Shown here: in pieces, positions 1 through 6,359 of the stretch
Numbering within the stretch: position 1 is the first letter of the stretch
Layout of the letters: each line of letters opens with the position of its first letter
NCBI GenBank assembly: GCA_028275645.1
Contig: JAPWUH010000014.1
Location: 1 to 15,977, forward strand
Length of the DNA: 15,977 nucleotides
From: Caldivirga sp.
Lineage (GTDB): Archaea > Thermoproteota > Thermoprotei > Thermoproteales > Thermocladiaceae
Direction of reading: 5' to 3'
The notes under the pieces: generated by a model
What the model was told of the DNA's origin: nothing
Seen by the model: the letters and a program-made list of their open reading frames with translations, nothing else
Database searches by the model: none
Program-made: the position numbers and the translations under genes

Positions 1-1
1 C

Positions 2-343
2 GTGGCCGCCATGAACGTATCGCTGATAAACATCCTCGTGTTCTCAGTTGAGCCTCAGGTAATGGGTGTGTCAACAGCCATGAATTCAGTCTTCAGGAAC
101 CTAGGTGGTACATTAGGCCCAGCTGTGGCTGGGTCGCTTGAATCAACCTTCACATCACTAGTCTTAATGGGGATATTACCTGGGGGTAAGGTTCCACTGC
201 TAATATCAGTGCCATCACTCTTCGCCTTCCAGCTGGGCGCCGTGATATCGGCATTAATGGTGGTATTTATTGGTATCTTAGCCAACTTCTCCATTGAGGT
301 AATAACGTGGGGTAGAGTCCAGGCTACACCACGCATTAACTAA
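2..343 (+). CDS. MFS drug-export permease, C-terminal part (cut by window edge)
   Basis: The gene is open at the left edge; only about the last 113 codons are present, so the GTG at position 2 need not be the start. The visible protein has a stretch resembling the end of EmrB/QacA-type (DHA2, 14-helix) major facilitator permeases: a polar MGVSTAMNSVFRNLGG segment followed by GPAVAGSLES, then two hydrophobic helices (about residues 62-74 and 78-95) and a short polar tail. This family exports drugs or other small molecules by proton antiport in the cytoplasmic membrane. The substrate cannot be inferred. The stop is TAA at 341-343. The next gene starts 70 nt downstream with its own promoter. Family assignment is fairly safe; the subfamily rests on motif resemblance only. 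Confidence 0.75.
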   Translation: MAAMNVSLINILVFSVEPQVMGVSTAMNSVFRNLGGTLGPAVAGSLESTFTSLVLMGILPGGKVPLLISVPSLFAFQLGAVISALMVVFIGILANFSIEVITWGRVQATPRIN

Positions 344-384
344 CTCCAAGGCACGGGCCCTTAGCCGGCTAAATGCATAAAGCG

Positions 385-391
385 TTTAAAC
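385..391 (+). promoter_or_regulatory. TATA box of the PGI/PMI gene
   Basis: GTTTAAAC-like element centred near 388, about 25 nt before the ATG at 413. This is the spacing expected for a leaderless archaeal transcript. It is too close (13 nt) to serve the ATG at 401. Confidence 0.55.
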
Positions 392-412
392 TCAAGTAAA
401 ATGAGAGCTTTA

Positions 413-1393
413 ATGCCATACGGGTACGAGGATTGGCCAAGGTTGTCGCTGGAGTCCCTTAGGCTTGGTAGGGGGCTTGATGTAAGGTCCTTTAGGGTGG
501 GGTCAATAAGCTACGACTTCAACCCAACCAGCATTGTGATTACCGGTATGGGTGGGTCTGGGATAGTGGGTGATGTTGTGAGGGACTCACTCCAGGGCGT
601 GAATGTAATAGTCCACAAGGACTTCAACATACCCCCATGGGTTAGCCGGGACTCCCTGGTGGTTGCAGTCAGCTACTCTGGGGAAACCTTAGAGACAATA
701 TGCAGTGCATTGGAGGCTTTGAGGAGAGGGATACCGGTTATAGGCGTTACAACAGGGGGTAGGCTTGCCCATGAACTTGAGGCTAAGGGCGCCCCAGTGG
801 TTAAGGTGCCTAAGTCAATAGCCCCCAGGTTTGGCCTACCGAACCTACTCTACGCCGTCCTGGGGGTCCTAAGCCACTACGTCACCATACCCGACGTGAA
901 TGAGAGCATTGAGATTCAGGGTGAGGTGCTTAAGAGCCAGTTACCAATCAAGCTGGCTAACTTCATTAAGGGGTATGTGCCAATGATATTCGCGCCCATT
1001 GGACTTCAAGCAGTGGCCTACAGGTTTAAGAATGATTTAAACGAGAATGCCAAGACGCCGGCCGTGGTTGCTATAGTACCTGAGGCTGACCACAACGACA
1101 TAGTCGCCATTATGCTTAAACACCCGGTCAGGTACATCGTAATTAAGGGTAGGACTGATAACACCCACGACTACCTGATGAATGCCGTGGAGGAGGTTAT
1201 TAGGAGTTACTCCAGTGATGTGGAGGTTGTTGAGCTTAAGGGCTCTAGTAGGCTAACCCAGGAGGTCTACGGTTCAATGCTGCTCGGCCTAGTTAGCCTT
1301 AAGCTGGCTGAGCTATACGGTATAGACCCCGTTAGGACAGACCCGATAAACACGCTTAAGGATAGGATAAGGAACCTCGGTTGCCTAAGTTAA
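413..1393 (+). CDS. Bifunctional phosphoglucose/phosphomannose isomerase
   Basis: Interconverts glucose-6-P, mannose-6-P and fructose-6-P in the cytoplasm; this archaeal SIS-fold family replaces classical PGI in crenarchaea. Numbering from the ATG at 401, the first SIS domain has TGMGGSG (48-54) and SYSGET (91-96), which bind the sugar phosphate. An Arg at 143 (APRFG), Glu at 215 (LNENAK) and His at 231 (EADHND) match the catalytic residues known for the Pyrobaculum enzyme. About 326 aa is normal for the family. The upstream ATG at 401 would give 330 aa, but the TATA box at 385-391 favours 413, where the sequence begins MPYGYEDW. The 3' end overlaps the convergent permease gene by 4 nt (1390-1393). 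Confidence 0.93.
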   Translation: MPYGYEDWPRLSLESLRLGRGLDVRSFRVGSISYDFNPTSIVITGMGGSGIVGDVVRDSLQGVNVIVHKDFNIPPWVSRDSLVVAVSYSGETLETICSALEALRRGIPVIGVTTGGRLAHELEAKGAPVVKVPKSIAPRFGLPNLLYAVLGVLSHYVTIPDVNESIEIQGEVLKSQLPIKLANFIKGYVPMIFAPIGLQAVAYRFKNDLNENAKTPAVVAIVPEADHNDIVAIMLKHPVRYIVIKGRTDNTHDYLMNAVEEVIRSYSSDVEVVELKGSSRLTQEVYGSMLLGLVSLKLAELYGIDPVRTDPINTLKDRIRNLGCLS

Positions 1394-2286
1394 ACCAAGT
1401 TGACCGCTAGCAACGCCCCGGTGAAGGCTATTAGCATGGTGGCCACGTAACCTATTAAAACCAGTCTCAGGTACTGTGTGTTGAGTATCCTCATACCCCT
1501 GGCCATGGATATCCCAAGCAGTGAACCAATGGTGCACAGGGTGAGGGATATTGGTATTGCGAATACTGTACTTAACTCAAGCGCCACGAAGGATAGTAGC
1601 TGGGTTACTCCACCTGAAATAGGCGGAGGTATGTATATGCCCCTGCTGAATTGGCCAAGGGTCCTTCTACCCGTCACAATTACACCTAACGTTGAGGCTA
1701 AGACTATGCCCATTAACCCAACCCTGCTGAAGCCAAGCATGCTCCACATTAAGCCTAGATTATTGGCACCGAAGGAGTAGCCCACTAGGAAAACCGTGAG
1801 TATGACCATGAGCCTGAAGGCCGATAACCTCCTGATCGGGTTTGATAATGCCGAGGTTCTAGCTAAGATTGGGTATGTGAAGTAAGCCACTAGGGCAAGC
1901 AGAAGCGGCGTCCCCAGCCATGATGCTAAAACCGCGGGGAAGTTGAATGGCAGTGAACCATCCATGTAGAGTATTAGTGCTGACCAGGACATGTAGAGGG
2001 AGTTCGTTATGGACATGGGTACTTTACTCACCTCACCAATCATGAATATCAATACCCCTATTACCGAGAGTATCAGGAGCCCGCTGGGGCCCACACCATA
2101 ACCCTTCATTTCAGTCCCCTGAAGCACCAGGCCGGTTAAGTAACCAGCTAGGGCGATCATCATGGCTACCCCAGGCCTGAGAAGCCTACTACCAACCGCC
2201 ACGCCGGCGACTAGGGATAGGTTATTTGATGAGACTAGGTACGCCAGCGTCAACATTAATACCAGGGCCACGTCGCCGGTTATCAT
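1390..2286 (-). CDS. Divergent PiT-family phosphate permease-like protein
   Basis: A 298-aa, almost wholly hydrophobic protein with an internal duplication typical of inorganic phosphate transporters (PF01384). Residues 19-34 (SSNNLSLVAGVAVGSR) and 173-188 (GANNLGLM onwards) correspond to the repeated GANDVANAxG signature. PMSIT (90-94) and PISLT (244-248) correspond to the repeated PVSTTH motif. The signature Asp is Asn in both halves and the His of the second motif is missing in both, so the ion and phosphate sites are altered. It is shorter than most PiT proteins. It lies 4 nt downstream of a PhoU-like accessory gene, the classic pit-accessory arrangement, which supports an anion-transport role. 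Substrate and coupling ion are uncertain. The ATG start at 2284-2286 immediately follows the upstream stop. Confidence 0.75.
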   Translation of the reverse strand: MITGDVALVLMLTLAYLVSSNNLSLVAGVAVGSRLLRPGVAMMIALAGYLTGLVLQGTEMKGYGVGPSGLLILSVIGVLIFMIGEVSKVPMSITNSLYMSWSALILYMDGSLPFNFPAVLASWLGTPLLLALVAYFTYPILARTSALSNPIRRLSAFRLMVILTVFLVGYSFGANNLGLMWSMLGFSRVGLMGIVLASTLGVIVTGRRTLGQFSRGIYIPPPISGGVTQLLSFVALELSTVFAIPISLTLCTIGSLLGISMARGMRILNTQYLRLVLIGYVATMLIAFTGALLAVNLV

Positions 2287-2290
2287 TTAC

Positions 2291-2980
2291 CTAGGCACCT
2301 AGGCTCATGAGTATTGTAGCCGTTAAATAGGCAGCGTCCTTGGTTATGTCTATTATGTCGTCGAGTGTGAAGACTATGTGTAGTAGGCTCATGAACTCCA
2401 CGTATGAGATCTCCTTAGCCAATTCATACAGTTTATCAATCAACCTATCCTTAGCCTCATCAACCTCATCCTCAAGTTTACTGATGACTAATACGTGGCT
2501 CCTGATCTTACCCCAATCATCACCCTTGGCTATGGCTGATGTTAACTCAACGAACTCCTCAACACCCCTCTTATCAACCATGATCAACTCAACCACATCC
2601 TCGGCTAGGACCTTCTTAACCTCAGGGCTTACGCATATGCTTATGGCTCTTCTGATCTCTCTGGAAAGTATGTGAACCCTATCCAGTATATCATCAACCT
2701 TACCTATGAGCACCTCAACATCACCCATTATGGGCGTTGCAATTGCGCCCGTGGAAACCTCCTGGGACAAGACCCTACTTATCTCATCCCCCTGGTTCTC
2801 AATAACCCCAACCTCAACCTCAGCCTCCTTGATCTTAACTAAGTCACCACTCCTTAAGGCGTCCTCAATTATGCTAAGCGACCTTAAGGTTAACCTGGCG
2901 TGCTCACTAAGACCATTAAATAACTTCACCTCACCCTTAACGAACGGGTTCAATAACCTTGAAAAAATACCACGGGGCAC
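2291..2980 (-). CDS. PhoU-like (DUF47) phosphate-transport accessory protein
   Basis: About 229 aa, all-helical, with the heptad-rich pattern of DUF47/PhoU-like proteins (Pit accessory proteins): regularly spaced E/D residues such as EVEVGVIENQGDEIS, followed by VDDILDRVHILSREI. This family forms helical bundles that bind metals and modulate PiT permeases at the membrane; here the permease gene follows 4 nt later in the same transcript. An in-frame TTG at 2998 gives a longer form, but the TATA box at 3004-3010 lies 27 nt before the GTG at 2980 and only about 9 nt before the TTG, so the GTG (protein beginning VPRGIFSRLLNPF) is the likelier start. Family identity is strong; the regulatory role is inferred from the family and the neighbour. 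Confidence 0.85.
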   Translation of the reverse strand: MPRGIFSRLLNPFVKGEVKLFNGLSEHARLTLRSLSIIEDALRSGDLVKIKEAEVEVGVIENQGDEISRVLSQEVSTGAIATPIMGDVEVLIGKVDDILDRVHILSREIRRAISICVSPEVKKVLAEDVVELIMVDKRGVEEFVELTSAIAKGDDWGKIRSHVLVISKLEDEVDEAKDRLIDKLYELAKEISYVEFMSLLHIVFTLDDIIDITKDAAYLTATILMSLGA

Positions 2981-3003
2981 AGCATAAGGTATAGGCAAGG
3001 TGG

Positions 3004-3010
3004 TTAAAAA
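3004..3010 (-). promoter_or_regulatory. TATA box of the PhoU-like/permease operon
   Basis: TTTTTAA on the minus strand, centred at 3007, 27 nt upstream of the GTG at 2980. It supports a leaderless operon transcript. Confidence 0.5.
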
Positions 3011-3046
3011 CCTTAACGGCCCGGTGAGTAGTCATAATTAGCGGTG

Positions 3047-3163
3047 ATGCTCATTGTTAAGGAGGGGGTGCCATGGCTCGGCATTAGCCATCACTCTGGG
3101 GATGAGATTTCACTGGGCACTCTGCCTCATGACCCAGTTGAAGGTAAGTTTGACCATCATTAA
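3047..3163 (+). CDS. Possible small protein, 38 aa, unrecognised
   Basis: ATG at 3047, TAA at 3161-3163. The product starts MLIVKEGVPWLGISHHSGDE and ends EGKFDHH. The composition is mixed and protein-like (Trp, four His, several acidic residues), with no low-complexity bias. A purine-rich GGAGGGGG at 3061-3068 precedes an internal GTG at 3068 that would give a 31-aa version. The TATA-like element at 3034-3039 is too close to serve the ATG. No family recognised. It could be a remnant of a larger gene or a chance ORF. A longer overlapping frame running into the tRNA (3054-3257) looks non-coding. Confidence 0.2.
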   Translation: MLIVKEGVPWLGISHHSGDEISLGTLPHDPVEGKFDHH

Positions 3164-3202
3164 TACGTCATGTTCATTCCATAACCATTATTCATGGAAA
3201 AA

Positions 3203-3209
3203 TTTTAAA
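3203..3209 (+). promoter_or_regulatory. TATA box of the tRNA-Val gene
   Basis: TTTTAAA centred near 3206, about 26-29 nt before the mature 5' end at 3235, as expected for an archaeal tRNA promoter. Confidence 0.6.
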
Positions 3210-3234
3210 GCAAACACACCTAAAGGTGAGGTGA

Positions 3235-3328
3235 GGGCCCGTAGTCTAGCTTGGTAGGATGCCCGCCTCACGATGCCTAGGCATGGGATCGCGGGAGATC
3301 CCGGGTTCAAGTCCCGGCGGGCCCACCA
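3235..3328 (+). tRNA. tRNA-Val (anticodon CAC) with a 17-nt intron
   Basis: A full cloverleaf can be drawn. Acceptor stem 3235-3241/3318-3324 (GGGCCCG/CGGGCCC). D stem 3244-3247/3257-3260. Anticodon stem 3262-3266/3291-3295 (CCCGC/GCGGG). Variable loop 3296-3300. T stem 3301-3305/3313-3317 with loop TTCAAGT. Discriminator A3325. CCA (3326-3328) is encoded. U33 is 3268 and the anticodon is 3269-3271 (CAC, valine). An intron fills 3273-3289, at the canonical 37/38 position. A bulge-helix-bulge can be folded: bulge 3271-3273, 4-bp helix 3267-3270/3284-3287, bulge 3288-3290. The splicing endonuclease would cut after the second base of each bulge. After splicing the anticodon loop is CUCACGC. Confidence 0.95.
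3273..3289 (+). other. tRNA intron (bulge-helix-bulge type)
   Basis: 17 nt between anticodon-loop positions 37 (G3272) and 38 (C3290). Its core TGCCTAGGCA (3274-3283) is self-complementary and can close the intron hairpin. Confidence 0.85.
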
Positions 3329-3527
3329 GGCCGCATTAATACAAGGCCTAATTCATTGAGGAAACAGGATAAGTCATTATTCTTCATCGGTGATCACCCT
3401 TATCATTAGGCATTTCCTTAGGGTTTTCAAGTTATCGCCAGCTACGTGAACCTAGGTAACCCTAGCCCTTGGCGTGGACTGTCATCAATGGGTAATGTGC
3501 GGCTTTTGATGACTTCTACTAATAAAC
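3329..3527. other. Non-coding stretch between tRNA-Val and secY
   Basis: No convincing ORF. It contains a short inverted repeat just after the tRNA (AGGCC 3328-3332 / GGCCT 3345-3349). It also has a perfect 10-bp palindrome GGTGATCACC at 3389-3398, nested inside GATAAG (3368-3373) and CTTATC (3399-3404). No T-rich terminator is obvious. Confidence 0.4.
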
Positions 3528-3537
3528 CTTATTAATC
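3528..3537 (+). promoter_or_regulatory. TATA box of secY
   Basis: CTTATTAATC centred near 3533, about 24 nt upstream of the secY ATG at 3557. Confidence 0.55.
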
Positions 3538-3556
3538 CCCGTTAACTTGGGGACTC

Positions 3557-5005
3557 ATGTCATCGAGGAGGTTTATTGAGGCTGTGGAGCCGGTGCTGAC
3601 ACTAATGCCCACTGTGCCTAGGCCTAATAGACCCGTGAGCCTAGGTAGTAGGCTTGTCTGGACCTTCCTGGCTGCAACGGTTTACCTACTCCTATCGGTA
3701 ACACCACTGTACGGTATCGTCTCATCAGTCAGTAGCCCTCTCTTCAACCCATTGGTGGCTATAATATTCGCATCGACAAATGGGACGCTGGCTCAGTTAG
3801 GCATAGGCCCGATAATAATAGCGGGCATTATAATGGAGCTGGTGGCCTTCTCTGAGTTAATGGACATTGATTTAAATGATCCTAAGGATCAAGCCAGGTT
3901 TACGGCCTTAACTAAGCTGGTTGCTATAGTAATAGCCATGTTTGAGGGTGCCTTCATACTGCTAACCCACCAGATCGTGGCTATCTCCCCAGCCTTAGCC
4001 TTCGTTGTTTGGCTTCAGATGCTGTTCGGTGCAGTAATAGTGATCCTGCTGGATGACATGGTGTCTAAGGGTTGGGGTATTGGGAGTGGCATATCCCTCT
4101 TCATACTCATAAGCATAGTTAGGTCGATATTCCAGTCAACCTTCCTACCTGTAACCGTGGGCGCCGGGGAGTTGCTGGGCATAGTACCAGCGTTAATTGC
4201 AGCCATCTACAACGCAGTCGTTGCCCATACCCTCGCCCCACTCCTATCTGTGGTTTACAGGTTTAACCTACCGGGCCTTGTGGGCCTTATATCAACAATA
4301 GCCCTTGGGGGTTTCATAGCCTACGTCGAGTTAATGGAAGTTAGGATACCACTATCCCTAGTCCAGTACGGTGGGTATAAGGTTTCCTACCCCTTCAAGG
4401 TCATGTACGTATCAGTGCTGCCGATAATATTCACGGCCTACACAGTTGCCTTGATATACAATGGGCTGTACTTCATCTGGGCAACCTACAACCCTCACAA
4501 CACCAACGCCCTCCTGAACGCAATAGCCTGCATAAGGACTATGAGCACGGCTAGGTTCGGGACCATTAATGAACCATGCACATCATCACTGATATACTAC
4601 TTCACAGTGGTCCCCTTCAACATGACGCCCCAGTACGTGGTAGTCCACATATTAATGTACGTTGCCTTGTCGATAGTATTCGCATACCTATGGGTTAACC
4701 TAGCAGGCTTAAGCGCCGAGGATCAGGCTAGGACGATGGTTACCAGTGGCTTATCCATACCGGGCTTTAGGGCGTCGGCCAAGTCACTTGCAATGCACCT
4801 GAGGAGGTACGTTAACTCACTCACGTTCACCAGTGGGCTTCTTGCAGGTTTAATAGCTGCATTGGGTGATGTGCTTGGGGTTTACGGCACGGGGATAGGG
4901 CTAATACTGCTAATTGAAATAATAATACAGTACTACACTATAGCGATGCAGGAGCAGCTGTTTGAGGCTTACCCAGGACTTAAGAGACTCCTCGGCGTTG
5001 AGTAG
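3557..5005 (+). CDS. secY: Preprotein translocase subunit SecY (Sec61 alpha)
   Basis: The pore-forming subunit of the protein-conducting channel in the cytoplasmic membrane, working with SecE and Sec61-beta (the latter encoded at 10519-10695). At 482 aa it has the usual archaeal length and ten-helix hydrophobicity pattern. The N-terminus carries MPTVPRPNRPVSLGSRL before helix 1, typical of archaeal SecY. Recognisable conserved parts are ELMDIDLNDPKDQARFTALTK (plug/TM3 region, here shortened from the full motif), GWGIGSGISLFI, the cytosolic loop YRFNLP, and a C-terminal YVNSLTFTSGLLAGLIAALGD. The start is an ATG with a TATA box at leaderless spacing. It stands alone here, not in a ribosomal-protein operon. 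The stop lies 2 nt before the convergent glycosyltransferase gene. Confidence 0.96.
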   Translation: MSSRRFIEAVEPVLTLMPTVPRPNRPVSLGSRLVWTFLAATVYLLLSVTPLYGIVSSVSSPLFNPLVAIIFASTNGTLAQLGIGPIIIAGIIMELVAFSELMDIDLNDPKDQARFTALTKLVAIVIAMFEGAFILLTHQIVAISPALAFVVWLQMLFGAVIVILLDDMVSKGWGIGSGISLFILISIVRSIFQSTFLPVTVGAGELLGIVPALIAAIYNAVVAHTLAPLLSVVYRFNLPGLVGLISTIALGGFIAYVELMEVRIPLSLVQYGGYKVSYPFKVMYVSVLPIIFTAYTVALIYNGLYFIWATYNPHNTNALLNAIACIRTMSTARFGTINEPCTSSLIYYFTVVPFNMTPQYVVVHILMYVALSIVFAYLWVNLAGLSAEDQARTMVTSGLSIPGFRASAKSLAMHLRRYVNSLTFTSGLLAGLIAALGDVLGVYGTGIGLILLIEIIIQYYTIAMQEQLFEAYPGLKRLLGVE

Positions 5006-5007
5006 CG

Positions 5008-6174
5008 TTAAGGCAATGGAGCCTGCTCCACACCCCTCTTAACGTCATCGACGGTGAACACCCTACCCCTCCAGTTTATCCTCCTAGTCAAAGCCGTGGC
5101 CAGTATTGCAGCCCAGGAGAAGTAGACGTTGACTATTGAAGCGAGGGCTAGGGCGTAGGTATACCTACCCTTAATGATAGCGGCGTAGAAGGGCCCCAGC
5201 CCCCTAATTCTACTAACCCTGTAGTAGTCCTTGAACACACCCACCACGTAGGGTACTAGGCCCAGCGCCAGGGCCCAGTGGATGAATACTGAAATGGCCA
5301 CTGCTATGGGTAGTGTTAGGGCGTAGAGCGTGTACGATGCTGCGTATAGGGCGAACCCGCTGAAGCCGTAGACCTTAACGTACCAGAGCTGCCTAACTGC
5401 CCACCTAAACGCCTCACCAACGTTAGTGTCCTCCAGGGTGATGACCATTGACCTCGGCGTGAAGCTTATCCTTAAGCCATCCCTATGAGCCAGGTGCGTC
5501 ATCACATAGTCGTCACTTAGGTAGTGAGGGAGGTACTTGGTTATGCTCCACTTTAGTAGTAGGCTCCTCCACACCGCCGTTGACCCTCCCCAGGCGAACC
5601 TAGCAATCTCATTCTGCATGGCCGTTATCCCAATCATGTTGAAGCTCGCCTTAAGCAAAGTACCGAGGCTAAGCCTACTTAGGGGTGAGTAAAACCTATA
5701 CGTGGTCGCTGCCCCCGCACCAGCCTTAAGATGCTTAACTAGGTTCAGGAGCCAGGTGTCGTGGACGTAGGCATCACTGTCGACAAAGACCACCACATCC
5801 CCCTTAGCCTCACCAATACCCCTAGCCAACGCGGAGCCCTTGCTTAACCCTCCCTCATTGAGTATAATCCTGGCGTTGCCATGACTCTTAATCACATTAT
5901 TCACAATCTTGTAGGCTGGATCATCGAGACTGTCGATGATGAATAAGTACTCCACAGGGGCTGGGTACCTTTGCTTAAGGACACTCCTAACGTTACCCTC
6001 AAGGTTCTGGTCCATACCCCTAACGGGCATTATGACGGTTACCGTAGGCCATTCACCATCAACATCAGGTTCCCTTAACCCACCCCAGTACTTAAATTCG
6101 AAGTAAAGTGATAGGATTGATGACAACGAGGCCACCATTAACATTAAAAGTGCAAGCACCAGTAAAATAACCAT
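5008..6174 (-). CDS. Membrane-bound family 2 glycosyltransferase (GT21/ceramide-glucosyltransferase-like)
   Basis: 388 aa. An N-terminal membrane helix (about 1-25) is followed by a cytosolic GT-A domain (about 44-250) and three to four C-terminal hydrophobic segments (about 272-360). Nucleotide-sugar binding and catalytic motifs: D81 in FIIDSLDDP, the DxD-type VDSDAY at 131-136, FAWGGSTAVWR (193-203), and the candidate catalytic base in YLSDDYVM (218-225). The usual (Q/R)xxRW after these is altered to RQLW (261-264). The C-terminal INWRGRVF (366-373) is typical of ceramide-glucosyltransferase and hopanoid HpnI-like enzymes. It probably transfers a sugar from a nucleotide donor to a lipid, for example in archaeal glycolipid or dolichol-phosphate metabolism; the acceptor is unknown. 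It has its own promoter and is divergent from the MFS gene. Confidence 0.85.
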   Translation of the reverse strand: MVILLVLALLMLMVASLSSILSLYFEFKYWGGLREPDVDGEWPTVTVIMPVRGMDQNLEGNVRSVLKQRYPAPVEYLFIIDSLDDPAYKIVNNVIKSHGNARIILNEGGLSKGSALARGIGEAKGDVVVFVDSDAYVHDTWLLNLVKHLKAGAGAATTYRFYSPLSRLSLGTLLKASFNMIGITAMQNEIARFAWGGSTAVWRSLLLKWSITKYLPHYLSDDYVMTHLAHRDGLRISFTPRSMVITLEDTNVGEAFRWAVRQLWYVKVYGFSGFALYAASYTLYALTLPIAVAISVFIHWALALGLVPYVVGVFKDYYRVSRIRGLGPFYAAIIKGRYTYALALASIVNVYFSWAAILATALTRRINWRGRVFTVDDVKRGVEQAPLP

Positions 6175-6195
6175 GACTCAGCTAATGGGGATGCG

Positions 6196-6203
6196 CTTTT
6201 AAG
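6196..6203 (-). promoter_or_regulatory. TATA box of the glycosyltransferase gene
   Basis: CTTAAAAG on the minus strand centred at about 6199.5, about 26 nt before the ATG at 6174. Confidence 0.6.
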
Positions 6204-6271
6204 CATTAATGCGTCTCCTAACAGGTTGTACTTAACGGAACTTTACTATGATGATTACTCCAGCGGTAAAG

Positions 6272-6297
6272 CTCACCCACATCTCGAGGGTGGGGAG
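6272..6297. repeat. Hairpin between two divergent promoters
   Basis: CTC-A-CCCAC (6272-6280) can pair with GTGGGGAG (6290-6297): eight base pairs with one bulged A (6275) and a 9-nt loop containing CTCGAG. It lies upstream of the MFS TATA box, so it is not in the MFS leaderless transcript. It may be an operator or the core of a small RNA. Confidence 0.35.
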
Positions 6298-6329
6298 ATT
6301 ACGTCAATGCATTGCAATCTTGGGTCAGT

Positions 6330-6337
6330 TTTATAAA
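6330..6337 (+). promoter_or_regulatory. TATA box of the MFS gene
   Basis: TTTATAAA centred at 6333.5, 26-27 nt before the ATG at 6360. This decides the start: the in-frame TTG at 6312 lies upstream of the TATA box. Confidence 0.65.
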
Positions 6338-6359
6338 GGTAACCGTTATCGGTTGGTTA

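Noticed and set aside
3054..3257. 67-codon open frame running into the tRNA-Val gene.
   Set aside because: It overlaps the tRNA and its promoter, and its composition is not protein-like.
6248..6310. C/D-box sRNA candidate: ATGATGA at 6248-6254 matches the C box.
   Set aside because: No CTGA (D or D') box at the expected distance, and no C' box.
6312..6359. N-terminal extension of the MFS gene from a TTG.
   Set aside because: The TTG lies upstream of the TATA box at 6330-6337, so it would not be transcribed from that promoter.
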